A stretch of DNA of 64,000 nucleotides from Collinsella vaginalis (GTDB taxonomy: Bacteria > Actinomycetota > Coriobacteriia > Coriobacteriales > Coriobacteriaceae), in the NCBI RefSeq assembly GCF_900176655.1, contig NZ_LT838843.1:241400-305399 (forward strand). The letters run 5' to 3'. Position 1 is the first letter of the stretch. Every line of letters begins with the position of its first letter. The translations under genes were made by a program, and so were the position numbers. The notes beneath the pieces are model-generated. The model searched no databases, was not told where the DNA came from, and worked only from the letters and a program-made list of their open reading frames with translations. Below, one piece after another: positions 11,475 to 20,306 of this stretch.

Positions 11475-12305
11475 ATGGGGAAGCATAAGAAGTTCGGAGC
11501 GTTCGTGGCGGGTGTCGCCGCAGTCGCATCGCTCGCGCTTGTCGGATGCGGTGGCAGCACGACCGCTGCATCCGGTTCGAGCGCGGACACGTCAAGTGCG
11601 AGCGGGTACACGCTGGTGACCGATGGCAAGCTCACCGTGGGCACCTCGGCCGACTACGCGCCCTTCGAGTACATGGAAGACGGCGAATACAAGGGCTTCG
11701 ATCTCGACCTGATCACCAAGATCGCCGAGAAGCTGGGCCTCGAGGTCGAGATCAAGAACGTTGACTTCGACTCCATCGTGCCGGGAGTGGCCTCGGGCGC
11801 GAAGTACGACGTGGGCGTCGCCTCCATCACGGTCACGCCGGACCGCAAGAAGCAGGTCGATTTCACGGACTCCTATTACATGGACGACCAGGCCATCGTC
11901 ACGATGAAGAGCGACACCGCCGTCACGGCCGACAACTACGCCGAGGCTCTCAACTCAGCCGATGTCAAGATCGCCGTCCAGTCCGGCTCCACGGCCGAGG
12001 CGTTCGCCAAGGAGAACTTCCTCAAGGCCACGCTCGTGCCCTTCAAGGACGCCACCGACTGCTACTCGGCGCTCCAGGCCGGCCAGGCGAACGCGATCGT
12101 CTCCAACCGCTCCGTCGCCGGGCAGATGGTTGCGGGCAACTTCGACAACGAGCAGGTGATCAAGCAGATCTCGACCGGCGAGGAGTACTCGATCGCCGTC
12201 GGAAAGGACAACACTGCGCTCAAGGATGCCATCAACGACGCGATCAAGGAGCTCACCGACGACGGCACCATCGATGCCCTGATGGCGCAGTACAACATCA
12301 AGTAA
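11475..12305 (+). CDS. Amino-acid ABC transporter substrate-binding lipoprotein
   Basis: The 276-residue protein starts MGKHKKFGAFVAGVAAV and has a lipobox ending in VGC, so it is exported and anchored to the outer membrane face by a lipid. The mature part matches SBP family 3: LTVGTSADYAPFEYMEDG, GFDLDLITKIAEKLG, and FDSIVPGVASGAKYDVGVA with the ligand-binding loop. This family feeds polar amino acids (Gln, His, Arg, Cys and others) to a membrane permease; the exact ligand is not evident. The open frame extends far upstream, but ATG 11475 with agaaggag is clearly the start. It is the first gene of a three-gene operon with permease and ATPase. Confidence 0.92.
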   Translation: MGKHKKFGAFVAGVAAVASLALVGCGGSTTAASGSSADTSSASGYTLVTDGKLTVGTSADYAPFEYMEDGEYKGFDLDLITKIAEKLGLEVEIKNVDFDSIVPGVASGAKYDVGVASITVTPDRKKQVDFTDSYYMDDQAIVTMKSDTAVTADNYAEALNSADVKIAVQSGSTAEAFAKENFLKATLVPFKDATDCYSALQAGQANAIVSNRSVAGQMVAGNFDNEQVIKQISTGEEYSIAVGKDNTALKDAINDAIKELTDDGTIDALMAQYNIK

Positions 12306-12342
12306 CAGGGGCGCCAAACGAGACCTCACGAGAAGGATCAAG

Positions 12343-12371
12343 GCGGCCCGCACTGCAGCTGTGCGGGCCGC
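12343..12371 (+). other. Intercistronic hairpin between binding protein and permease genes
   Basis: An 11-bp perfect stem (gcggcccgcac at 12343-12353, gtgcgggccgc at 12361-12371) with a 7-nt loop follows the binding-protein gene. No U-run follows, so it looks like an mRNA-stabilising or partly attenuating hairpin. Such hairpins let binding protein be made in excess over permease, as known for other ABC operons. Confidence 0.65.
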
Positions 12372-12399
12372 GCGCATGAACAGGAGTGAAGGAGACATC

Positions 12400-13767
12400 G
12401 TGGACACGACGTACGGGATGACATGGAGCAGATGGACGGCGCCCTCAGGTGGGGGGATCCGACGCCGCCTCGCCGCACTCATCTTCGGCCTCGCGCTCAT
12501 CGGCGCGTTCCTCCTGTGCGCGCCCGCACCGGCAACCGCCCTCGAGGTGGCGAAGCTCAGCGCCCAGCCAAACACCGACGCGGGCAGCGACGTGGTCGGT
12601 GGGGTCGACACGCGGATCACCTGGGAGGTCCAAGCCGATCCAGATGAGTCTCTCACTGGTTTCTTTCTCGCCCTGCCCACCGGCACCGCCTACACCACTG
12701 AGGACGCGCGCGTGACCATCCTCTCCGGCGCCGACCTCATGGACCGCACCTTCGTAAAGGCGACCTACGACGAGGCGGGGGAGACCCTGCACGTCAGCTT
12801 CCCCGAGCCCGCGCCTGCCGGATCCTACATCCGCTTCGAACTCTACGGCGTCAAGTTCCCCGTCTCCGGCGGCGCGATGCAGCTCTCGGGAAGCTATGAG
12901 CTTGAAGATGGCGGCAACAAGGACGTCTCCGGCATGCCGACCCTGCAGGTGCGCGAGACCTCGCTCACCGAGCAGCTCGAGAGCTATCTCGAGGCGCAGC
13001 CCTTGGTCCAGGCATGGAACGCCAACCGGTTCCTGCGTTTGTTCCTGAACCCGCTGCTCATCGTCACGAGCCTGCCGATCATCTTCTCCGGCTTCCTGAT
13101 GGCGCTCGCCATCGTCATCGTTGCCTTCCCGCTCGCGATCCCCTTCGGGTTCCTGCTCTCGCTCATGCGCATCTCAAAGTCCCGGATCCTGCGTCTTGTC
13201 GCCGGCCTCTACGTGAACCTCATCCGCGGCACGCCGGCGTTTCTGCAGATCTACATCGCCTTCTTCGGCCTGCCGCTGGCGGGACTCAACATGGACAACT
13301 ACCCACTCGGCGTCATCGTCATGGCGATGAACTCCGCAGCCTACCTCTGCGAGATCTTCCGCGCCGGCATCCAGGCGGTGCCTGTAGGGCAGGGTGAGGC
13401 GGCCCGTTCGCTTGGTATGACGGGCGCGCAGACCATGATCTCGATCATCATCCCGCAGACCTTCCGGAACGTCATCCCGACCCTCACCAGCGAGTTCATA
13501 CTGCTCTACAAGGACACCTCGCTTCTTGCCGCCGTGGGCGTCATGGAGATCGTGATGTATGCGAAGACCGTCGTTGCCACCACGGGGTCGATCACGCCCT
13601 ATGTGGTTGCAGCCTTGTTCTACCTGGTGGTGACCTTGCCGCTCGCGCACATGGTGGGGCGTCTGGAGATCCGGCTGCGCCGTGGCGGCCCGCGCCCGGG
13701 GAAACTCGCCAAGCAGGCGCCGGCAGTGGCCGTGGGCGCCACGCCCGATCAGATCTCGAGCCTGTAG
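12400..13767 (+). CDS. Amino-acid ABC transporter permease with an N-terminal extracytoplasmic domain
   Basis: The C-terminal half is a HisM/GlnP-type permease with about five membrane helices from residue 220. Its cytoplasmic EAA loop reads EAARSLGMTGAQTMISII near residue 333. Before it come a signal-like hydrophobic segment (LAALIFGLALIGAFLLC) and about 150 residues of beta-rich, soluble-looking sequence (residues 50-205). That sequence does not resemble a family 3 binding protein. I place the start at GTG 12400, which follows gaaggag by five bases; the frame is open to 12361, but that start lies inside the hairpin. It imports amino acids with its neighbours. The N-terminal domain is unusual and its role unknown. 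Confidence 0.87.
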   Translation: MDTTYGMTWSRWTAPSGGGIRRRLAALIFGLALIGAFLLCAPAPATALEVAKLSAQPNTDAGSDVVGGVDTRITWEVQADPDESLTGFFLALPTGTAYTTEDARVTILSGADLMDRTFVKATYDEAGETLHVSFPEPAPAGSYIRFELYGVKFPVSGGAMQLSGSYELEDGGNKDVSGMPTLQVRETSLTEQLESYLEAQPLVQAWNANRFLRLFLNPLLIVTSLPIIFSGFLMALAIVIVAFPLAIPFGFLLSLMRISKSRILRLVAGLYVNLIRGTPAFLQIYIAFFGLPLAGLNMDNYPLGVIVMAMNSAAYLCEIFRAGIQAVPVGQGEAARSLGMTGAQTMISIIIPQTFRNVIPTLTSEFILLYKDTSLLAAVGVMEIVMYAKTVVATTGSITPYVVAALFYLVVTLPLAHMVGRLEIRLRRGGPRPGKLAKQAPAVAVGATPDQISSL

Positions 13768-13776
13768 GAGGATGAG

Positions 13777-14559
13777 ATGAGCCAGATGAGCAGTTTGCAA
13801 TCCACCGTGTCTGCGCCGGGGGAGACCGCCGACCCGATCGTGAGCATCAAGGGGCTCGAGAAGAGCTACGGCGGCAACGTGGTGCTGCGCGGAATCGACC
13901 TCGACGTCCATGCAGGCGAGGTCGTGGTGGTCCTCGGCCCGAGCGGATCGGGGAAGTCGACGATGCTGCGCTGCATCAACCGGCTGGAGGAGCCGACAGC
14001 CGGTCAGATCATCTTCGAGGGGACCGACATCACGGCGAAGGGCACTGACATCAACGCCGTCAGGCGCCGCCTCGGTATGGTCTTCCAGCAGTTCAACCTC
14101 TTTCCCCATCTGAACGTGTGCAAGAACGTCATGATCGCCCAGCAGAAGGTGCTCAAGCGCAGCGCCGAGGAGGCCCGTCGCGTCGCCATCGAGGAGCTCA
14201 CGCGTGTCGGCCTCGCCGACCGCATCGATTTCATGCCGTCCCAGCTCTCCGGCGGCCAGCAGCAGCGCGTCGCCATCGCACGCGCCCTGGCCATGAACCC
14301 GAGCGTGATGCTCTTCGATGAGGCCACCAGCGCGCTCGACCCCGAGCTCGTCCGCGATGTCCTCGCCGTCATGCGCGACCTTGCCCGTCAGGGCATGACC
14401 ATGATCGTGGTGACCCATGAGATGGGGTTCGCCCGTGAGGTGGCTGACCGCGTCATCTTCATGGACGGGGGCGTGATCGTGGAGGAGGGGACCCCGGATC
14501 AGGTCTTCGACCATCCGGCTTCAGAGCGGACCCGTGACTTCATAGGCCATATCGCGTAG
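13777..14559 (+). CDS. Amino-acid ABC transporter ATP-binding protein
   Basis: The 260-residue ATPase is of the GlnQ/HisP type: Walker [10 protein letters not shown] near residue 54, Q-loop [13 protein letters not shown], signature [19 protein letters not shown] near 157, Walker [13 protein letters not shown] near 178 and H-loop VVTHEMGFA. It powers the permease encoded 9 bp upstream. The start ATG 13777 follows taggagga. This completes the operon; the next gene (hemH) has its own ribosome site and is functionally unrelated. Confidence 0.95.
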   Translation: MSQMSSLQSTVSAPGETADPIVSIKGLEKSYGGNVVLRGIDLDVHAGEVVVVLGPSGSGKSTMLRCINRLEEPTAGQIIFEGTDITAKGTDINAVRRRLGMVFQQFNLFPHLNVCKNVMIAQQKVLKRSAEEARRVAIEELTRVGLADRIDFMPSQLSGGQQQRVAIARALAMNPSVMLFDEATSALDPELVRDVLAVMRDLARQGMTMIVVTHEMGFAREVADRVIFMDGGVIVEEGTPDQVFDHPASERTRDFIGHIA

Positions 14560-14688
14560 GACAGCTGCGCCCAGTGGGGGTATCATCCTCTTTACCACAT
14601 GAACGAGCGGACTCCAGAGTACGGTGCCCGCGCGGTTTTATGCGCGCACGACGTGCGCGCGGCCCAAAGGGGCAGCGAGGGGGGATAC

Positions 14689-15705
14689 ATGCGCACAGGG
14701 GGACGCGTCGGCGTGCTGCTCGTCAACACGGGCTCGCCGTCGGCCCCGGAGGCAGAGGCGGTCAAGGCCTACCTCGCCGAGTTCCTTATGGACCCCTGCG
14801 TACGCCCCTGCCCGGCGCCCATCTGGTGGCCGATCCTGCATCTCTGCATCCTGCCGACCCGGAAGAGGCGCTCCGCCGCCAAGTACCGGTTGATCTGGCG
14901 GGAGGAAGGCGCCCCGCTGATCGTCGGTGCGCGGAACCTTGCCGCACGCGCCGAGGAGACGCTGGTCTCCGTTGACCTCGCCCCGCAGGACGCCGCTCCG
15001 CTCGTGCGGGCGGCCATGAGCTATGGGGAGCCGAGCATCGCGGATGCCCTCGTGGAGCTTCGTGCGGCGGGCTGCACCCGGCTCGTCGTGATTCCGCTTT
15101 ACCCGCAAAGTGCAACCTCCACCACCGGCGCGGTCTTACGTCGGGTGCGGTCGGCTCTGGAGGCGATCGCCTGGAAACCCTCTGTGCACGAGGTGTCGTC
15201 GTACGGCGACAACCCCATCTACCTTGACGCCCTGGCGGCAAGGATTGAGGAGGTGGGGTTCGATCCCGCGCGCGACCGCCTGATGTTCAGCTTCCATGCC
15301 GTGCCCCAGCCTGATATCAAGGCCGGTGACACCTACCCCGATCAGGTGCGGGAAACCTGCCGGGCCGTGGCGGCGCGCCTCGGTATCGACACCGGTCGCT
15401 GGACCCTCTCCTTTCAATCCCCGTTCGCCGACGGCCGGCTCTGGCACGGTCCGTTCACGACGGAGATCCTGGAGGACGTGGCCGCGCGCTGCGAGGGGCG
15501 GCTGTTCTTCATCTGTCCGGGCTTCTCGATCGATTGCCTGGAGACCCTTTACGACGTTGAGCATGTTTTCAGCGAGCGCGCTCGCGCGGCCTTTCCCAAG
15601 GACGGCGGGGGTCACGGTTTCGTGTACGTGCCCTGCTTGAACGATTCGGATGCCGCCGCTCGGCTGATGGCGGATCTGGCGGCCCGCGCCGCGGGGCTTC
15701 GCTGA
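14689..15705 (+). CDS. hemH: Ferrochelatase (protoporphyrin or coproporphyrin type)
   Basis: This 338-residue protein starts GRVGVLLVNTGSPSAPEAEAV, the family opening. Further family features are VIPLYPQSATSTTG, FSFHAVPQPDIKAGDTY with the metal-insertion His near residue 203, SFQSPFADGRLWHGPFT and FICPGFSIDCLETLYDVE with the second catalytic acidic residue. It inserts Fe2+ into a porphyrin. ATG 14689 follows gaggggggatac; the upstream ATG 14599 has no such site. No other haem-synthesis gene is in the window, so the porphyrin source is unclear. Monoderm actinobacteria generally use the coproporphyrin route, which would make this CpfC-type; that is inference. Confidence 0.93.
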   Translation: MRTGGRVGVLLVNTGSPSAPEAEAVKAYLAEFLMDPCVRPCPAPIWWPILHLCILPTRKRRSAAKYRLIWREEGAPLIVGARNLAARAEETLVSVDLAPQDAAPLVRAAMSYGEPSIADALVELRAAGCTRLVVIPLYPQSATSTTGAVLRRVRSALEAIAWKPSVHEVSSYGDNPIYLDALAARIEEVGFDPARDRLMFSFHAVPQPDIKAGDTYPDQVRETCRAVAARLGIDTGRWTLSFQSPFADGRLWHGPFTTEILEDVAARCEGRLFFICPGFSIDCLETLYDVEHVFSERARAAFPKDGGGHGFVYVPCLNDSDAAARLMADLAARAAGLR

Positions 15706-15763
15706 CCCCGCCCTTCGTCCGTGCTACCATCGGGTTCATACCGACTTCGATGAAGGGGGCACC

Positions 15764-16861
15764 ATGGCGGAGGATCGCAGGCGCAGGCAGGGCAACCGGG
15801 GTCAGGCGAGTGGACGGCGCGATACCCGGGCGCGTGAGGCGGAGCGGCACATCGCCGCGATGGCGTCGCGTTTTGGCCGGGAGATCGAGTCCTCTGTGGC
15901 GGGCATCCGCGCCTACGACGGCATCCCGCGGGGGAAGAACGCGCCGCGGCCCGTGGCCGCGCCGGTCGCGCCCGAAGTCGAGGGCGAACCTGAGGCCGCG
16001 AGCGCGCTCGAGGTGTCGACGCTTGCCGCCGAGGACTCCGTGACCGGGGTCCCCGCTGCAGGGGAGACCCCGACAACCGAGGCAGAGGCAGTGCCCGCCG
16101 AGCCTGCGCTGCCCCTCCCGAAGATCTCCGTCGTTGCTCAGGACAGCGTCACCGCCATCCTGGAGCGCGGCCGCGGCCGCGCCCAATTCTGCGACCTCGC
16201 GGTCCTCGACTTCGCCTCCTTCGTGAGTCCGGGCGGCGGCTACGATCGCGGGGCCTGGGCCCAGGAGGAGGCGCTCTGCGGCGAGTCCTTCCTCTACAAC
16301 GTGCTCACGACCCAGCGGTCCTGGTACGGCGAGAACCGGCGCCGCAACATCAACTGCGAGCTCTACCGCAACCGCGCCCTCGCGGTGCCCGCGGTGCGCT
16401 TCTCCCGCGACAAGGTGCACGCCTATGCCGACGTGATCGTGGCGGCGGCCCCCAACGCCCGTCGCGCCCGCGAGGAGTACCGCGTCGACGACGCGGCCCT
16501 CATCACCGCTCTCAACGAGCGCATCCGTCTCGTGCTCGCCATCGCGGACGATCTCGGTCATGAGAAGCTGATCCTCGGCGCCTTCGGCTGCGGCGTCTTC
16601 GGGTGGGATGCCCAGCTGGTCGCCGAGGCGTTCCGCGCGGAGCTCGCCCGGGGGACCCATGTCGCCACCGAGGTCATCTTCGCGATCCCACGCACCAGCT
16701 ATGAGGAGCACCTCGCTGTCTTCGAGCACGCCTTCGCGACCTTCCCGGAGCGGAACCCCGAGACCTATGCGGACGCGGCCGCCCGCGCGGCATCGGCCCG
16801 CGAGGCCTCAGCAGCCGAAGAAGACGACGAGGATGAGGATGACTGGCGTCGTTACCTCTGA
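15764..16861 (+). CDS. PARG-like macrodomain protein (TIGR02452/DUF2263 type)
   Basis: The 365-residue protein contains VLDFASFVSPGGGYDRGAWA followed by QEEALCGES, at residues about 146-172. This matches the GGG-X6-8-QEE signature of bacterial poly(ADP-ribose) glycohydrolase-type macrodomains. AAPNARR and LGAFGCGVFGWDAQLVAEAF complete the ADP-ribose-binding fold. It probably hydrolyses ADP-ribose conjugates in the cytosol. Between the N-terminal helix (RFGREIESSVAGI) and the catalytic part lies a Pro/Ala/Glu-rich linker of about 65 residues (about 57-122), and the C-terminus is acidic (EEDDEDEDDW). ATG 15764 follows aaggggg. No ADP-ribosyltransferase partner is visible nearby. Confidence 0.85.
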   Translation: MAEDRRRRQGNRGQASGRRDTRAREAERHIAAMASRFGREIESSVAGIRAYDGIPRGKNAPRPVAAPVAPEVEGEPEAASALEVSTLAAEDSVTGVPAAGETPTTEAEAVPAEPALPLPKISVVAQDSVTAILERGRGRAQFCDLAVLDFASFVSPGGGYDRGAWAQEEALCGESFLYNVLTTQRSWYGENRRRNINCELYRNRALAVPAVRFSRDKVHAYADVIVAAAPNARRAREEYRVDDAALITALNERIRLVLAIADDLGHEKLILGAFGCGVFGWDAQLVAEAFRAELARGTHVATEVIFAIPRTSYEEHLAVFEHAFATFPERNPETYADAAARAASAREASAAEEDDEDEDDWRRYL

Positions 16862-16991
16862 GACTCCCTGTGTGAAACCTCGTTCAGGCACCCCTAAAAA
16901 CCGACCGTTCATGAATCTTCTTATGGCGTTATGCACGCGGTCTGTTAGGATGGCAGTCACGTCTGTCGTCGCGGATTCCAAGGAGGCTGGC

Positions 16992-18479
16992 ATGGCATCA
17001 GAAGCGGACACGTCAAACGGGTCTGGCAAACAGCGGGTGATGATCTCCTCATACACCTTGTTGATCATCATCACGGTGGTGATCGGGCTCGCGACCATCG
17101 TCCTTTCCCGGTTCATCCCGGGGATCACGCCGGCCTCCATCTCGGACATCCTCGTCTCGCCGATCTCGGGCTTCCTCGATGGCATCGAGATCTCGCTCTT
17201 CCTGCTCATCATGGGCGGGTGCTTAGGCATCGTGAACCGCCTAGGCGCCCTCGATGCCGGCATCGCGGCCCTCGTGAAATCCCTGCACGGTAGGGAGAAC
17301 CTGCTGATAGCCGCCGTCATGGCGGTGTTCGCCATCCTCGGCTCGACCTACGGATTCTGCGAGGAGACCATCCCGTTTTACGCTCTGCTCTCGGCTGCGC
17401 TCTTTGCGGCGGGCTTCGACACCGTGGTCGCCTCGGCGACGGTGCTGTTCGGCGCCGGTGTCGGCTGCCTCGGCTCAACGGTGAACCCGTTCGCCGTGGG
17501 CGCCGCCATCGATGCACTGGCGAGTGTCGGCATCGAGGCGAACCAGGGCATCGTGATCATCCTGGGTGCGATTCTGACCGTGGTCTCCTACATCATCTCG
17601 CTCGCCTGCATCCTCACCTACGGCAACAAGGTGCGCCGCGACAAGGGCTCGACGATCCTCAGCCTGCAGGAGCAGAAGGAGAGCGAGGAGGCCTACGGCG
17701 AGAGGGCCGGGGACAAGGCCGTGGCCATGCCCGAGTTCACCCGGAAGCGCAAGATCGCCCTCGCGATGTTCGGCATCTCGTTCCTGGTCATGATCTGCGG
17801 GTTCGTTCCGTGGAGCGACTTCGGTGTGAACATCTTCACCGCGGGCGGTGTCTACGACGCGGCGACGGAGACCTGGACGCAGATGCCCTGGAGCGGCCTC
17901 ATCACCGGCCACCCGATCGGGGAGTGGTACTTCAACGACGCCTCGGTCTGGTTCTTCATCATGGCGATCGTCATCGGCGTGTCCGGTGGTCTGCGCGAGA
18001 ACGAGATCGTCGACGGCTTCCTCGACGGCGCCGGCGAGATGATCGGTGTCGCGCTCATGGTGGGCCTCTCCCGCGCCATCTCGATCCTCATGGGCCAGAC
18101 CGGGCTCGACCGCGTGATCCTCGAGAGCGCCTCGCACGCGCTCCAGGGCACGAGTGCGCTCGTCTTCGGCCCCCTGAGCTACCTCGTGTACCTCGGGCTC
18201 TCCGTGGTCATCACCTCCACCTCGGCGCTCGCCAACATCTCGATGCCGATTCTGGGTCCGCTCGCCCACAACCTGGGCTTCTCGCCCGAGGTGATCATCG
18301 CGATCTTCTCCGCTGCCAACGGCCTCGCGAACCTGTTCAGCCCGACGGCGGTCTTCCTGCCGGGTCTTCTGCTCGCACGTGTCACGTATCCCACCTGGCT
18401 GAAGTGGGCGGCCCGTCCCATCATCATGATCGCGGTGGCGAGCGTGGTGGTCACAACCGCCGCATTGCTGATCCTATAG
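16992..18479 (+). CDS. YfcC-family membrane transporter
   Basis: The 495-residue protein is very hydrophobic with about 12 membrane segments. Two similar halves each contain an ion-transporter-like reentrant region (TVLFGAGVGCLGSTVNPFAVG and SAANGLANLFSPTAVFLPG). A polar loop of about 65 residues near the middle (KESEEAYGERAGDKAV) is cytosolic. This fits the YfcC family of putative basic amino-acid or dicarboxylate carriers; the substrate is not established. The frame is open to 16608, inside the previous gene, but ATG 16992 with aaggagg is the clear start. A terminator follows at 18530. Confidence 0.85.
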   Translation: MASEADTSNGSGKQRVMISSYTLLIIITVVIGLATIVLSRFIPGITPASISDILVSPISGFLDGIEISLFLLIMGGCLGIVNRLGALDAGIAALVKSLHGRENLLIAAVMAVFAILGSTYGFCEETIPFYALLSAALFAAGFDTVVASATVLFGAGVGCLGSTVNPFAVGAAIDALASVGIEANQGIVIILGAILTVVSYIISLACILTYGNKVRRDKGSTILSLQEQKESEEAYGERAGDKAVAMPEFTRKRKIALAMFGISFLVMICGFVPWSDFGVNIFTAGGVYDAATETWTQMPWSGLITGHPIGEWYFNDASVWFFIMAIVIGVSGGLRENEIVDGFLDGAGEMIGVALMVGLSRAISILMGQTGLDRVILESASHALQGTSALVFGPLSYLVYLGLSVVITSTSALANISMPILGPLAHNLGFSPEVIIAIFSAANGLANLFSPTAVFLPGLLLARVTYPTWLKWAARPIIMIAVASVVVTTAALLIL

Positions 18480-18529
18480 GCACCCCCTTTGCAGGCCGCT
18501 GCGCTCGGCAGGGGTGAGTTGCTCTACAC

Positions 18530-18563
18530 GACCCCGCTCTCTACTCGGAGGGCGGGGTCTTTT
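18530..18563 (+). terminator. Intrinsic terminator after the YfcC gene
   Basis: gaccccgc (18530-18537) pairs with gcggggtc (18552-18559) and is followed by a T-run (18560-18563). Confidence 0.8.
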
Positions 18564-18919
18564 CCATCTACCTGCCGGCTCCAGCGCCCCGGTGCGCGGG
18601 CAGACGGCAGACACCTCACATGGTCCGTCGAAGTGATGGCCAAAAAAGCTTCGAGGCTGCATTTCAGGCGCGAATGGCAGTGAGCTTCCATGGCATGTGA
18701 AGCCGAAAGGCTCTCCGCGGCAAAGAAATGCATAGGAGAAGTTGGTCAATTTAAGCTCGCAGACGATGCGCCGACCCGATAGATCACATCCTCAGAGCAC
18801 TTTTTGGCCAGTCGGTTTGGTTTTTGTGGCACTGTCGGCTCGCACGTCCTATCATGGTGAATTGATCGGATGCCATACCCTCTTTTCTGCATAACGCCAC
18901 CGAGCGGGAGGAGTGCACC
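18564..18919. other. Gap without a gene, with a weak inverted repeat
   Basis: No coding frame is supported. tggccaaaaa at about 18638 and tttttggcca at about 18801 face each other, with loosely similar flanks. This could be the ends of a small decayed element or chance. Confidence 0.35.
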
Positions 18920-19481
18920 ATGAAGATCGCAACCAGTCGACTGCTGCTTCGTTCTTGGCATGAGTCCGACGCCCCGGAGCTTTTTGCGCTCGCCTGCGAC
19001 CCGGCGATCGGCCCCGCTGCCGGCTGGCCGCCCCATGAAAGCGTTGAGATGAGTCGCCAGGCCATCCGCACCGTGCTCGCCGGCCCCGAATCAATTCGCC
19101 ATCGAGCTCGGATGCCCGGTGGGCGAGATCCCCGCGGGTACCCTGGTGGGAGCCATCGGTCTCAAAGGTCCAGATGTGAGCAGGTTCATCGTGAGTGATT
19201 ATGAGCGGGAGGCCGGGTATTGGATCGGGAAACCGTACTGGGGCCTCGGTCTCGCCTCGGAGGCGCTCTCCGCGCTCATCGAATCGGGTCCCACCAAGTT
19301 GGGCGTCACCAAGATCTGGGCCACCCATGCAACCGATAACGAGCGCTCGCACCGGGTCATGGTGCGCTGCGGTCTCACGCCGATCCGTGTCGATAAGGCG
19401 GTCGAGTTCCCGCTCATCGGGGTTGTCCGCGACGAGGCAGTGCTCGCAATCGACCTCAGGTCAGCTCAGTCGCGCGCATGA
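18920..19481 (+). pseudogene. GNAT acetyltransferase, split by a frameshift near 19091
   Basis: The N-terminal part (MKIATSRLLLRSWHESDAPE, starting at 18920 after gggaggag) reads in one frame up to about 19090. The rest (FAIELGCPVGEIPAGTLVG, GYWIGKPYWGLGLASEAL, VMVRCGLTPI) reads in another. Removing one base near 19091 (gaatcaattc) joins them into a RimJ/RimL-like GNAT enzyme of about 185 residues with the acetyl-CoA loop. So the gene is either inactivated by a one-base insertion or contains a sequencing error. Its 3' end overlaps yaaA on the other strand by 26 bp. Confidence 0.75.
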
Positions 19482-20304
19482 ACACCAGGGTGCTGAAGGC
19501 GCCGCCCCCGCGGTAGTGCGAGAGGGCGGGATCGAAGCGATACCCCACGTCGAAGGCCGTAAGGTCGGCGGCACGCTCAAGACGCCGCTCGGCCATCCAG
19601 CGCACCATGGATCCACGCGCCATCTTGCTCGCGGTGGCGCGCTGCACGGGTCTGCCGTTGCGGATGAACTCCCCGAACAGGCAGGTCACCGCGGGGATGC
19701 CTGAGGGAAGGTGCGGCAGGACGGCCCGCGCGTACTCGGCGCTGGCGAGGTTGATGACCTCGTGGGTCGTGCCATCTCCGTCGGGTGCGCAGACCGCGTC
19801 GGCGATACTCCCACCCCAATACCCGTACAGGTTTCGCCTCCCGTCTACGGCGAGCGGCGCGCACATCTCCAGGCGATAGGGAAGCACGGCGTCAAAGGGG
19901 CGCACGCATCCGTAGAACCCCGAGAGGATGCGCAGATGGCTTTGGAGCCACGCGAGGGAGCTCTCGTCGAGCACGGCAGGCGCCATGCTCTGGTACTGCA
20001 GCCCCACATACGAGAAGAGGGCAGGGGAGATGCGACGGGAGAAGGCGGGGTCCGCGAGCTCGTCCGCTGAGGCGGGTATCCCGGTCTCCTTGAGGAGGTG
20101 CAGGATGTCGAGGCAGGGCTTCAGGAGCCGGTCGCTCACCTGCCAGAGCCGCTGCAATTCATTGTCGGTAAGCTTGGAGAGGGCGGTGAGCAGACGCGCG
20201 CTGCGTTCGGGAAAGGCCGGGATGTCCCGCACCGCGAAGCCGTCGACCCCGTCGAGCATCTTCTTGGCAGGGGAGATGATGACCCTGAGGCCTCCTGCTC
20301 CCAC
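19456..20304 (-). CDS. yaaA: YaaA-family peroxide stress protein
   Basis: The 282-residue protein has the YaaA/UPF0246 opening (VIISPAKKM). Other family blocks are SGFYGCVRPFDAVLPYRLEM, NLYGYWGG, VINLASAEYARAV and a C-terminal MARGSMVRWMAE. In E. coli YaaA lowers free iron and limits damage under peroxide stress; the biochemical activity is DNA-binding-like but poorly defined. The start is GTG 20304, two bases after the TGA of the FMN-binding protein gene, so the two are translationally coupled. The 3' end overlaps the convergent acetyltransferase remnant. Confidence 0.9.
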   Translation of the reverse strand: MGAGGLRVIISPAKKMLDGVDGFAVRDIPAFPERSARLLTALSKLTDNELQRLWQVSDRLLKPCLDILHLLKETGIPASADELADPAFSRRISPALFSYVGLQYQSMAPAVLDESSLAWLQSHLRILSGFYGCVRPFDAVLPYRLEMCAPLAVDGRRNLYGYWGGSIADAVCAPDGDGTTHEVINLASAEYARAVLPHLPSGIPAVTCLFGEFIRNGRPVQRATASKMARGSMVRWMAERRLERAADLTAFDVGYRFDPALSHYRGGGAFSTLVFMRATELT

Positions 20305-20306
20305 CG

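Noticed and set aside
12343-12371. Transcription terminator after the SBP gene
   Set aside because: The stem is strong but no T-run follows, and the permease and ATPase genes continue the operon.
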